Below, one piece after another: positions 1 through 5,743 of a stretch of 11,289 nucleotides of DNA; the first letter of the stretch is position 1, and each line of letters starts with the position of its first letter. The stretch is taken from NCBI GenBank assembly GCA_016763595.1, contig JAESTN010000106.1, positions 1 to 11,289 of the forward strand. The letters run 5' to 3'. The stretch comes from Flavobacteriaceae bacterium. Lineage in GTDB: Bacteria > Bacteroidota > Bacteroidia > Flavobacteriales > Flavobacteriaceae. The notes below the pieces were generated by a model. It was not told where the DNA came from. It saw nothing but the letters and a program-made list of their open reading frames with translations, and did not search any database. A program made the position numbers and the translations under genes.

Positions 1-53
1 AATCCGGTTCCGATAATGGCTGATTTTTTTATAAAATCTCTTCTTGAACTCAT
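1..53 (-). CDS. 5' end of a Tat-exported protein gene (partial, runs off left edge)
   Basis: Read on the minus strand from the ATG at 53, the sequence stays open to the window edge and gives MSSRRDFIKKSAIIGTG. This is a textbook twin-arginine signal peptide start: the S-R-R-x-F-I-K motif at residues 3-9, followed by the beginning of a hydrophobic, Ala/Gly-containing h-region. Only 17 codons are visible, so the mature protein is unknown. In Flavobacteriia such N-termini occur on Gfo/Idh/MocA-type oxidoreductases, 5'-nucleotidase/metallophosphatase proteins, and other cofactor-bearing or folded periplasmic enzymes; none can be chosen from this fragment. The gene is divergent from the HupE-like gene and shares its upstream region. 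The signal motif makes a real gene very likely despite the short length. Confidence 0.8.
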   Translation of the reverse strand, partial: MSSRRDFIKKSAIIGTG

Positions 54-102
54 AAATATAGTTTGTTGTTTGTTGTTTTTACGAATGAATTTGCATTCCT
101 CT

Positions 103-110
103 CAAATTTA
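103..110 (-). promoter_or_regulatory. candidate -7 element for the Tat-protein gene
   Basis: The plus-strand CAAATTTA reads TAAATTTG on the minus strand, a perfect match to the Bacteroidetes -7 consensus TAnnTTTG. It lies about 50 bases before the ATG at 53, which would leave a leader of about 40 bases. No convincing TTTG (-33) element is seen at the expected distance, so this is a candidate only. It falls inside one arm of the inverted repeat 104-116/185-197. Confidence 0.35.
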
Positions 111-197
111 GAAATTTATCTCTAGTTCTAGTTCTTTTTTTAAAGAAAAATCACAAGGCTACGCTTAACTTTTTTATATATTTGAATTTCTAAATTT
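104..197. repeat. 13-bp perfect inverted repeat spanning the divergent promoter region
   Basis: AAATTTAGAAATT at 104-116 is the exact reverse complement of AATTTCTAAATTT at 185-197, separated by 68 bases. The left arm overlaps the candidate minus-strand -7 element; the right arm lies directly after the candidate plus-strand -7 element and just before the ATG at 203. A shared operator, or simply two similar AT-rich promoters, would both explain it. Confidence 0.5.
177..184 (+). promoter_or_regulatory. candidate -7 element for the HupE-like gene
   Basis: TATATTTG matches the Bacteroidetes -7 consensus TAnnTTTG exactly and lies 18 bases before the ATG at 203, implying a short leader of about 10-15 bases. 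A -33 TTTG element is not evident about 20 bases further upstream, which lowers confidence. Confidence 0.35.
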
Positions 198-202
198 TAA
201 TT

Positions 203-784
203 ATGGATGATTTTATTTTGTACCTAAAAATAGGTTTAAATCATGTGTTAGATTTTTCGGCATATGATCATATTCTTTTTTTAGTTGCGTTGGCCGTTAT
301 TTTTTCTTTTGATCAATTTAAAAAAGTACTTTGGCTCATCACCTTATTTACAATTGGCCACACACTAACATTGGCGCTATCTGCTTATGGAGTTTTAAAG
401 GTGGATGTGAAAATTGTAGAATTTCTTATTCCTGTTACAATATTTATTACAGGAGTTGTAAATATTGTAAATTCAGCAAAGACGGGAGCAACAAAAGGCA
501 CTATAAATTTAATCTTTGCATTGTTTTTTGGCTTAATCCACGGTCTTGGGTTTTCGAACTACTTTAGAATGATGGTTGGTCGTGAAGAAGACAAACTGAT
601 GCCATTAATTGAGTTCGCACTCGGAATTGAATTGGCTCAAGTCATTATTGTGCTGGGAATTTTAATTGTAGGTGCTTTATTGCAATTCTTTTTTAAAGTC
701 ACTAGAAGAGATTGGATACTCGTTACCTCTGCAATTGTTATTGGGTTTGTGATACCTATGATGATAGAACGCGTATTTTGGTAA
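203..784 (+). CDS. HupE/UreJ-family polytopic membrane protein
   Basis: The 193-residue product is very hydrophobic, with about six membrane segments (roughly 23-37, 42-62, 72-90, 99-119, 134-160, 171-188). Family hallmarks are visible: YDHILFL at 21-27, IGHTLTL at 51-57, a glycine/histidine segment FGLIHGLGFS at 109-118, and a membrane-embedded ELAQ at 143-146. The conserved His23, His53, His113 and Glu143 lie in or near helices, as expected for a metal-ion permease-like protein. HupE and UreJ are known as nickel/cobalt-type permeases linked to hydrogenase and urease; this sequence resembles the shorter Bacteroidetes branch (HupE_UreJ_2 type), whose substrate is unproven. No urease or hydrogenase gene is adjacent. 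The start at 203 follows an AT-rich leader and places Met directly before the first helix region. Family assignment is good; transport of a particular metal is inference. Confidence 0.8.
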   Translation: MDDFILYLKIGLNHVLDFSAYDHILFLVALAVIFSFDQFKKVLWLITLFTIGHTLTLALSAYGVLKVDVKIVEFLIPVTIFITGVVNIVNSAKTGATKGTINLIFALFFGLIHGLGFSNYFRMMVGREEDKLMPLIEFALGIELAQVIIVLGILIVGALLQFFFKVTRRDWILVTSAIVIGFVIPMMIERVFW

Positions 785-827
785 AAAATTAACGCTTAAA
801 CTTTATAAAAGACACTACTTTAGCTAC

Positions 828-1250
828 ATGAATAAAAAGCAACTTAAATACGATACTGCTTATTTAAAAATGGCGCACGAATGGGCCAAACTTTCTCATT
901 GCAAACGCAAACAAGTTGGTGCTATCATTGTGAAAGATCGTATGATTATTTCTGACGGATTTAATGGAACTCCAACAGGTTTTGAAAATCCGTGTGAAAA
1001 CGAAGAAGATTACACAAAATGGTATGTTTTACATGCAGAAGCAAATGCTATTTTAAAAGTAGCTTCTTCTACGCAATCTTGTAAAGATGCAACATTATAC
1101 ATTACCTTATCTCCGTGTAAAGAATGTAGTAAATTAATTCACCAAGCGGGTATTAAAAGAGTTGTATATGCACAAGGATATAAAGATGATGCTGGTTTAA
1201 AATTCTTAACAAAAGCAGGAGTAGAAATAACATATTTACCATATGAATAA
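828..1250 (+). CDS. dCMP/cytidine deaminase family protein (ComEB-like)
   Basis: The 140-residue protein has the complete zinc-dependent deaminase signature. HAEANAI at 69-75 supplies the zinc ligand His69 and the catalytic proton shuttle Glu71, and PCKEC at 96-100 supplies the ligands Cys97 and Cys100. VGAIIV at 30-35 and the FNGTPTGF segment at 45-52 are typical of deoxycytidylate deaminases, which convert dCMP to dUMP for thymidylate synthesis. Length fits a single-domain cytoplasmic enzyme. Residues His24, Cys25 and Cys56 sit where many dCMP deaminases carry an additional N-terminal metal site or allosteric segment, but this cannot be proven here. The gene lies 43 bases after the HupE-like gene, and its stop overlaps the start of the protease gene by 8 bases, suggesting translational coupling. 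dCMP deaminase is the best call; another CDA-fold nucleotide deaminase remains possible. Confidence 0.88.
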   Translation: MNKKQLKYDTAYLKMAHEWAKLSHCKRKQVGAIIVKDRMIISDGFNGTPTGFENPCENEEDYTKWYVLHAEANAILKVASSTQSCKDATLYITLSPCKECSKLIHQAGIKRVVYAQGYKDDAGLKFLTKAGVEITYLPYE

Positions 1251-2844
1251 AAATTATTTACCATTGTATTTTGCCTTTGCAATTGTATTCGGAGTTTTAA
1301 TTGGTAGTTTTTTTAACGGAGGAAGTTCATCCGGAAACTTATTCACTAATAAATCATCCGCCAATGAAGTAAAGTTAAAACGTTTAATAGACTACATCCA
1401 AAGAGACTATGTAGATAGTGTAGATACAGATAGTTTATTAGATGGAGCGATTACTCAAATTCTTGGAAAATTAGACCCACACTCTGTGTACATTCCAAAA
1501 GAAAACCTACAGCAAGTTACAGAAAACATGCAAGGAAACTTTGTTGGAATTGGCGTCCAATTTAGAATGATAAAGGATTCCATAACGGTTATTCAACCTA
1601 TTAAAGGAGGCCCAAGTATTAAGGCCGGAATTAAAGCTGGAGACAGAATTTTAATGGCGAATAAAGACACCCTTTATGGTAAGAAATTAGTAAGTAGTGG
1701 GATTCCAAAATTTTTAAAAGGCGAACCAAATACGAATGTTGATTTACAGGTATATAGAAAATCCAATGACTCTTTATTTACGATACGCTTAAAAAGAGGT
1801 AAAGTTGCCATAAAAAGTGTGGATGTTTCTTATATGATAAATGATTCTGTTGGCTATATAAAATTAGAACGTTTTGCGAGAACGTCCTACAGAGAATTTA
1901 AAACGGCATTGACTAAACTGCTAGATAAGGGAATGACAGATTTGGTGTTAGACTTAAGAGGAAACGGTGGTGGATATATAGATATTGCAAATAAAATTGT
2001 TGACGAATTTTTAGAAGATGGAAAATTAATTGTTTTCACAAAAGACAATAAAGGGAATATAGACGAATCCTTTTCTACATCGAGAGGAAGTTTTGAAAAA
2101 GGCGGATTGTATATTCTGATCGATCAAAACTCTGCTTCAGCTTCAGAAATTGTTGCAGGTGCTTTACAAGACAATGATAGAGGAACTACCATCGGAAGAC
2201 GTTCTTTTGGTAAAGGGCTGGTACAAGAAGAAAAAGACTTAGGAGATGGCTCTGCAATCAGATTAACCATTGCTAGGTATTATACTCCAACTGGAAGATC
2301 TATCCAAAAACCGTACGAAAAAGGAAATGGAAAAAGCTACTCTAGAGACATCAACAATAGAATTAAAAATGGAGAATTACTAAACAAAGACAGCATTAAA
2401 GTGGTGGACTCCTTACAGTTTAAAACACCCAAAGGGAAAATAGTGTATGGTGGAGGAGGAATTGTACCAGACGTATTTGTTGCAATAGACACCACAGCGT
2501 ACCTAAGCAATTTCTATCTTAATTCTATTCAGAATTTCGCATTTGATTTGGTAGATACTAATAGAAAAAAGTTTGCTAAAATGACCTTAGATCACTTTAT
2601 TGCTTCCTATGATATAGGTGCAGCATATACTGCATACTTAAAGCAAATAAACGCAAGATTGTCTGATACAAGAATACGGTTAAACAATACCTATAATTCT
2701 TCTGATAAATCTAAACAAATCATTCAACAATATTTAAAAGCGACCATCGCTAATCAGATTTATGGAGATGAAGGCTATTACAGAATTATGCAATTTGATG
2801 ATAAAATGATCTTGAAAGTTTTAGAGTTGGAAACTACAAATTAA
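1243..2844 (+). CDS. C-terminal processing peptidase, S41 family (CtpA/Prc-like)
   Basis: The 533-residue protease begins with an uncleaved-looking signal anchor (hydrophobic about 6-22), so it should face the periplasm. A PDZ domain spans about 90-180, with its carboxylate-binding region around VGIGVQF at 101-107 and the PSIKAGIKAGDRIL stretch at 124-137. The catalytic domain follows, with LVLDLRGNGGG at 234-244 and SASASE at 297-302. The nucleophile is most likely Ser299: the general base Lys324 (in FGKG) lies 25 residues later and Gln328 four after that, the same spacing as in characterised Ctp proteases. A C-terminal tail of about 110 residues, typical of Bacteroidetes members, follows the catalytic core. 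Such enzymes trim or degrade envelope proteins from their C-termini. The ATG overlaps the deaminase stop by 8 bases. Family is certain; the substrate is unknown. Confidence 0.93.
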   Translation: MNKNYLPLYFAFAIVFGVLIGSFFNGGSSSGNLFTNKSSANEVKLKRLIDYIQRDYVDSVDTDSLLDGAITQILGKLDPHSVYIPKENLQQVTENMQGNFVGIGVQFRMIKDSITVIQPIKGGPSIKAGIKAGDRILMANKDTLYGKKLVSSGIPKFLKGEPNTNVDLQVYRKSNDSLFTIRLKRGKVAIKSVDVSYMINDSVGYIKLERFARTSYREFKTALTKLLDKGMTDLVLDLRGNGGGYIDIANKIVDEFLEDGKLIVFTKDNKGNIDESFSTSRGSFEKGGLYILIDQNSASASEIVAGALQDNDRGTTIGRRSFGKGLVQEEKDLGDGSAIRLTIARYYTPTGRSIQKPYEKGNGKSYSRDINNRIKNGELLNKDSIKVVDSLQFKTPKGKIVYGGGGIVPDVFVAIDTTAYLSNFYLNSIQNFAFDLVDTNRKKFAKMTLDHFIASYDIGAAYTAYLKQINARLSDTRIRLNNTYNSSDKSKQIIQQYLKATIANQIYGDEGYYRIMQFDDKMILKVLELETTN

Positions 2845-2862
2845 TGCCGTTTCTTTGTGGGA

Positions 2863-3621
2863 ATGATTGACGTACCAGATAACAAAAAAATTTACTTTGC
2901 CTCAGATCAGCATTTAGGTGCTCCAACTCCAGAAGCAAGTTTTCCAAGAGAACAAAAATTTGTAGCCTGGCTTAACGAGGCAAAAGAAGATGCTGCTGCC
3001 ATTTTTTTACTTGGTGATTTATTTGACTTTTGGTTCGAATATAAAACAGTAGTTCCGAAAGGGTTTGTTAGAGTATTAGGCAAACTGGCAGAGATTAAAG
3101 ACAGTGGAATTCCGATTTATTTCTTTGTTGGAAATCATGATTTATGGATGAAAGATTACTTTGAAAAAGAGTTGAATATTCCTGTATTTCACAAACCACA
3201 AGAATTTACATTTAACAACACCACACTTTTAATTGGCCATGGAGATGGCTTAGGGCCAGGAGACAAAGGCTATAAACGCATGAAGAAAATCTTCACTTTT
3301 CCGTTATTTCAGTGGCTCTTTAAATGGCTGCACCCAGATGTAGGAATGAAGCTTGGGCAATACATGTCTGTAAAGAACAAACTTATTTCTGGTGATGAAG
3401 ATGCGGTGTTTTTAGGAGAAGAAAATGAATGGTTGGCACAATACTGCAAGCGTAAATTAGAAACGAAGCATTATGACTATTTTGTCTTTGGACACAGACA
3501 CTTACCACTAGACATTCAATTGAATGATACTAGTAAATACATCAACCTAGGTGATTGGATTCACCACTATACGTATGGTGTTTTTGAAGATAACAAGCTC
3601 GTTATCAAGAATTACAATTAA
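2863..3621 (+). CDS. lpxH: UDP-2,3-diacylglucosamine diphosphatase (LpxH-type metallophosphoesterase)
   Basis: This protein of about 252 residues is a calcineurin-like metallophosphoesterase with all metal-binding blocks in order (numbered from the ATG at 2863): SDQHLG at 14-19 (Asp15, His17), GDLFDFW at 51-57, GNHDLW at 90-95, GHGDGLGPGD at 125-134 and FGHRH at 209-213. The GDLFDFW block and length are typical of LpxH, which cleaves the pyrophosphate of UDP-2,3-diacylglucosamine to give lipid X in lipid A synthesis, at the cytoplasmic face of the inner membrane. The amphipathic insert around FTFPLFQWLFKWLHPD (145-160) fits membrane association. Start choice: an in-frame GTG at 2857 lies only two codons upstream, but ATG at 2863 is preferred. 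The gene lies 18 bases after the protease stop and is probably co-transcribed. A hairpin overlaps its stop codon. Confidence 0.88.
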   Translation: MIDVPDNKKIYFASDQHLGAPTPEASFPREQKFVAWLNEAKEDAAAIFLLGDLFDFWFEYKTVVPKGFVRVLGKLAEIKDSGIPIYFFVGNHDLWMKDYFEKELNIPVFHKPQEFTFNNTTLLIGHGDGLGPGDKGYKRMKKIFTFPLFQWLFKWLHPDVGMKLGQYMSVKNKLISGDEDAVFLGEENEWLAQYCKRKLETKHYDYFVFGHRHLPLDIQLNDTSKYINLGDWIHHYTYGVFEDNKLVIKNYN

Positions 3622-3651
3622 GGTTTTTTTAGCAGTTTTCACTAAAACCTT
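3620..3651 (+). terminator. weak hairpin at the lpxH stop, possible terminator
   Basis: AAGGTTTT at 3620-3627 pairs with AAAACCTT at 3644-3651. The stem can be extended inward by AG/CT after a three-base bulge. It begins inside the lpxH stop codon. The stem is AT-rich and is followed by only a short, interrupted T tract, so intrinsic termination would be leaky at best. Its position just before the candidate moxR promoter supports a transcription-unit boundary here. Confidence 0.35.
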
Positions 3652-3688
3652 TAACCTTCTTTTAACAAGAAAAAAAAGGCTATTATTG

Positions 3689-3696
3689 TAGCTTTG
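3689..3696 (+). promoter_or_regulatory. candidate promoter (-7 element) of the bat operon
   Basis: TAGCTTTG is a perfect match to the Bacteroidetes -7 consensus TAnnTTTG and lies 36 bases before the moxR ATG, leaving a leader of about 25-30 bases. The -33 region carries TTTTAAC-like sequence (about 3660-3666) rather than a clean TTTG. Together with the upstream hairpin it marks the likely start of the moxR-DUF58-bat transcript. Confidence 0.5.
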
Positions 3697-3732
3697 TTTC
3701 CAATTAATTTTTATCAAACTTAAAATCTTAAA

Positions 3733-4737
3733 ATGATAGAACAACAAATGAATGTAGATGTAAGAGCAATCAATGAAAAGATTGAAAGAGAGAGTGCCTT
3801 TATAGATATATTAACTTTAGAAATGAATAAAGTTATTATAGGGCAAAAAGACATGATAGAACGTTTGTTAATTGGTTTATTAGGAAATGGACATATTTTA
3901 TTAGAAGGTGTTCCTGGTTTAGCAAAGACTTTAGCTATTAACACATTATCTAAAGCAGTACAAGCTAGTTTTAGTAGAGTTCAATTTACACCAGATTTAC
4001 TACCTGCTGATGTTGTTGGAACTATGATATACAACATGAAAGAAAATGATTTCATGATTAAAAAAGGACCAATTTTCGCAAACTTTGTATTGGCCGATGA
4101 GATAAATAGAGCACCCGCAAAAGTGCAATCTGCTTTATTAGAAGCAATGCAAGAACGTCAAATTACAATTGGAGATACTACCTTTAAATTAGACGAACCT
4201 TTCTTAGTGATGGCAACTCAAAACCCAGTAGAACAAGAAGGAACCTATCCATTGCCAGAAGCACAAATGGATCGTTTTATGTTAAAAGTAGTAATTGATT
4301 ACCCTTCTATAGCTGACGAGCAAACCATTATGCGTCAGAATTTAAACAACGAATTTGTAACTGTAAACCCAGTAATCTCTATCGAACAAATCATTAAAGC
4401 TCGTGAGGCTGTGAATGAAGTGTACATGGATGAAAAAATTGAAAAATACATTCTAGATATTGTTTTTGCTACACGGTACCCAGAAAAGTACAACTTACCA
4501 AAATTGAAAGATTTAATTAGTTTTGGAGCCTCTCCTCGTGGAAGTATCAACTTAGCAAAAGCGGCTAAATGTTATGCCTTTATTAAACGAAGAGGATATG
4601 TGATTCCTGAAGATGTAAGAGCAATTGTACAAGATGTTTTAAGACATAGAATTGGTATTACCTACGAAGCTGAAGCAGAAAACATAACTTCTGTAGATAT
4701 CATCAACAGTATTATTAATGAAGTTGAAGTACCTTAG
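3733..4737 (+). CDS. MoxR-family AAA+ ATPase (first gene of the Bat operon)
   Basis: The 334-residue cytoplasmic ATPase has every functional AAA+ element. Walker A is GVPGLAKT at 59-66 (Lys65); Walker B is VLADE at 119-123 (Asp122, Glu123). Sensor 1 is Asn164 in ATQNPVEQEG, the arginine-finger segment is QMDRF at 178-182 (Arg181), and sensor 2 is SPRGS at 267-271 (Arg269). There is no signal peptide or membrane helix. MoxR ATPases act with VWA-domain partners as chaperone-like remodelling machines, as in RavA-ViaA or CoxD-CoxE; here the partners would be the DUF58 and BatA/BatB products encoded next. The gene follows its own candidate promoter, and an 82-base gap separates it from the DUF58 gene. 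The ATG at 3733 gives a normal-length N-terminus before the conserved IGQ segment at 36-38. Family call is secure; the substrate is unknown. Confidence 0.93.
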   Translation: MIEQQMNVDVRAINEKIERESAFIDILTLEMNKVIIGQKDMIERLLIGLLGNGHILLEGVPGLAKTLAINTLSKAVQASFSRVQFTPDLLPADVVGTMIYNMKENDFMIKKGPIFANFVLADEINRAPAKVQSALLEAMQERQITIGDTTFKLDEPFLVMATQNPVEQEGTYPLPEAQMDRFMLKVVIDYPSIADEQTIMRQNLNNEFVTVNPVISIEQIIKAREAVNEVYMDEKIEKYILDIVFATRYPEKYNLPKLKDLISFGASPRGSINLAKAAKCYAFIKRRGYVIPEDVRAIVQDVLRHRIGITYEAEAENITSVDIINSIINEVEVP

Positions 4738-4759
4738 AAATTGTTCAATCGTGGATTCG

Positions 4760-4782
4760 TTTATCCGTTTCTAACAGATAAA
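4760..4782 (+). other. small inverted repeat in the moxR-DUF58 gap
   Basis: TTTATC at 4760-4765 pairs with GATAAA at 4777-4782 around an 11-base loop. It lies in the 82-base untranslated gap 4738-4819, the longest inside the bat operon. There is no T tract after it, so it does not look like a terminator; it may be chance in AT-rich DNA or a processing/stability hairpin. No convincing TAnnTTTG promoter is seen in the gap. Confidence 0.2.
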
Positions 4783-4819
4783 TAGCCAGTAAACAAACAC
4801 ACAATTAAACGATTAAACA

Positions 4820-5689
4820 TTGGAAACAAAGGAAATACTTAAAAAAGTACGTAAAATTGAGATTAAGACACGTAGGTTGTCTGATCATATTTTTGGCGGC
4901 GAATATCACTCTACCTTTAAAGGGCGTGGTATGACTTTTTCTGAAGTTCGCCCCTATCAATATGGTGACGAAATTAGGTCTATAGACTGGAATGTTACTG
5001 CTCGTTATAACGAACCTCATATAAAGGTTTTTGAAGAGGAACGCGAATTAACCATGATGTTAATGGTTGATATTTCTGGTTCAGAGTTCTTTGGTACTAC
5101 CCAACAATTCAAAAGAGATACCGCTACAGAAATAGCTGCAACACTCGCTTTTTCTGCAATTCAAAATAACGACAAAGTAGGCTTATTATTATTTTCTGAT
5201 CAAGTAGAATTATACATTCCACCAAAAAAAGGAAAAAGTCACGTCTTAAGAATTATTAGAGAATTGATTGAGTTTACTCCAAAAAGTAAACAAACAAACA
5301 TCAATGAGGCGTTGAAATTCTTATCGAATGTGATGAAGAAAAAAGCCATTGTTTTTTTGCTGTCAGATTTTATGGATGATGATTATGAGCAAACGTTAAA
5401 GATCGTGGGTAGAAAACACGATGTAACAGGTATTAAAGTATATGACAAACATGATGAAGAAATTCCGAATTTAGGAATCGTACCCATGTTAGATGCAGAA
5501 ACCAACAAAACACAATTAGTAAACACAAGTTCTAAAAGTATTAGAAATAATTACAAAGCAAATGGAGTGCGATTGCATGATTATTATAAGAAAACATTTA
5601 GCCGTTCTGGAGCAGGAACAATCACAACACGCGTTGATGAAGATTATGTGAAAAAATTATTAGGCTATTTTAAACACAAAGGAAGCTAG
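4820..5689 (+). CDS. DUF58 domain protein with VWA-like fold (Bat operon), TTG start
   Basis: The 289-residue protein has the DUF58 signature (FSEVRPYQYGDEIRSIDW, residues 40-57) followed by a VWA-like half. MIDAS-type residues are retained: DISGS at 84-88 (Asp84, Ser86, Ser88), Thr159 in QTN, and Asp183 in LSDF. No membrane segment or signal peptide is present, so a cytoplasmic role beside MoxR is likely. Start: the conserved-looking N-terminus METKEILKKVRKIEIKTR can only begin at TTG 4820, because an in-frame TAA lies at 4814-4816 and the next in-frame ATG (4931-4933) would delete the first 37 residues, including most of the segment before the DUF58 motif. The bases ACATTGGAA look like ACATGGAA with one extra T. 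The protein is a standard member of MoxR/Bat operons; its biochemical function is unknown. Confidence 0.88.
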   Translation: METKEILKKVRKIEIKTRRLSDHIFGGEYHSTFKGRGMTFSEVRPYQYGDEIRSIDWNVTARYNEPHIKVFEEERELTMMLMVDISGSEFFGTTQQFKRDTATEIAATLAFSAIQNNDKVGLLLFSDQVELYIPPKKGKSHVLRIIRELIEFTPKSKQTNINEALKFLSNVMKKKAIVFLLSDFMDDDYEQTLKIVGRKHDVTGIKVYDKHDEEIPNLGIVPMLDAETNKTQLVNTSSKSIRNNYKANGVRLHDYYKKTFSRSGAGTITTRVDEDYVKKLLGYFKHKGS

Positions 5690-5702
5690 CAATTAAATTG
5701 CT
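5688..5702 (+). terminator. weak hairpin with T-rich tail after the DUF58 gene (possible attenuator)
   Basis: AGCAA at 5688-5692 pairs with TTGCT at 5698-5702 around TTAAA, and a T-rich stretch (TTTTATTTATTT) follows directly. It starts inside the stop codon TAG (5687-5689). The five-base stem is short, and the downstream genes clearly belong to the same operon, so partial read-through or mere chance is more likely than full termination. Confidence 0.22.
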
Positions 5703-5743
5703 TTTATTTATTTCACCTCTTTAAGATGGTACGTATAAAACAA

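Noticed and set aside
62..75. Two tandem copies of TTTGTTG, and two of TCTAGT at 121-132, in the divergent intergenic region
   Set aside because: Only two copies each in AT-rich DNA; too short to support phase variation or a regulator site.
331..567. A 78-codon plus-strand frame inside the HupE-like gene
   Set aside because: It is fully contained in a well-supported membrane protein gene in another frame and has no domain-like sequence.
2844..2870. ATG overlapping the protease stop (TAATG) as an lpxH start or a small gene
   Set aside because: This frame closes after eight codons and is not in the lpxH frame.
2902..2919. LpxH first metal motif reads DQH rather than the DLH of E. coli LpxH
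   Set aside because: The family motif is D-x-H, the metal ligands are kept, and all other blocks are intact, so no loss of function is suggested.
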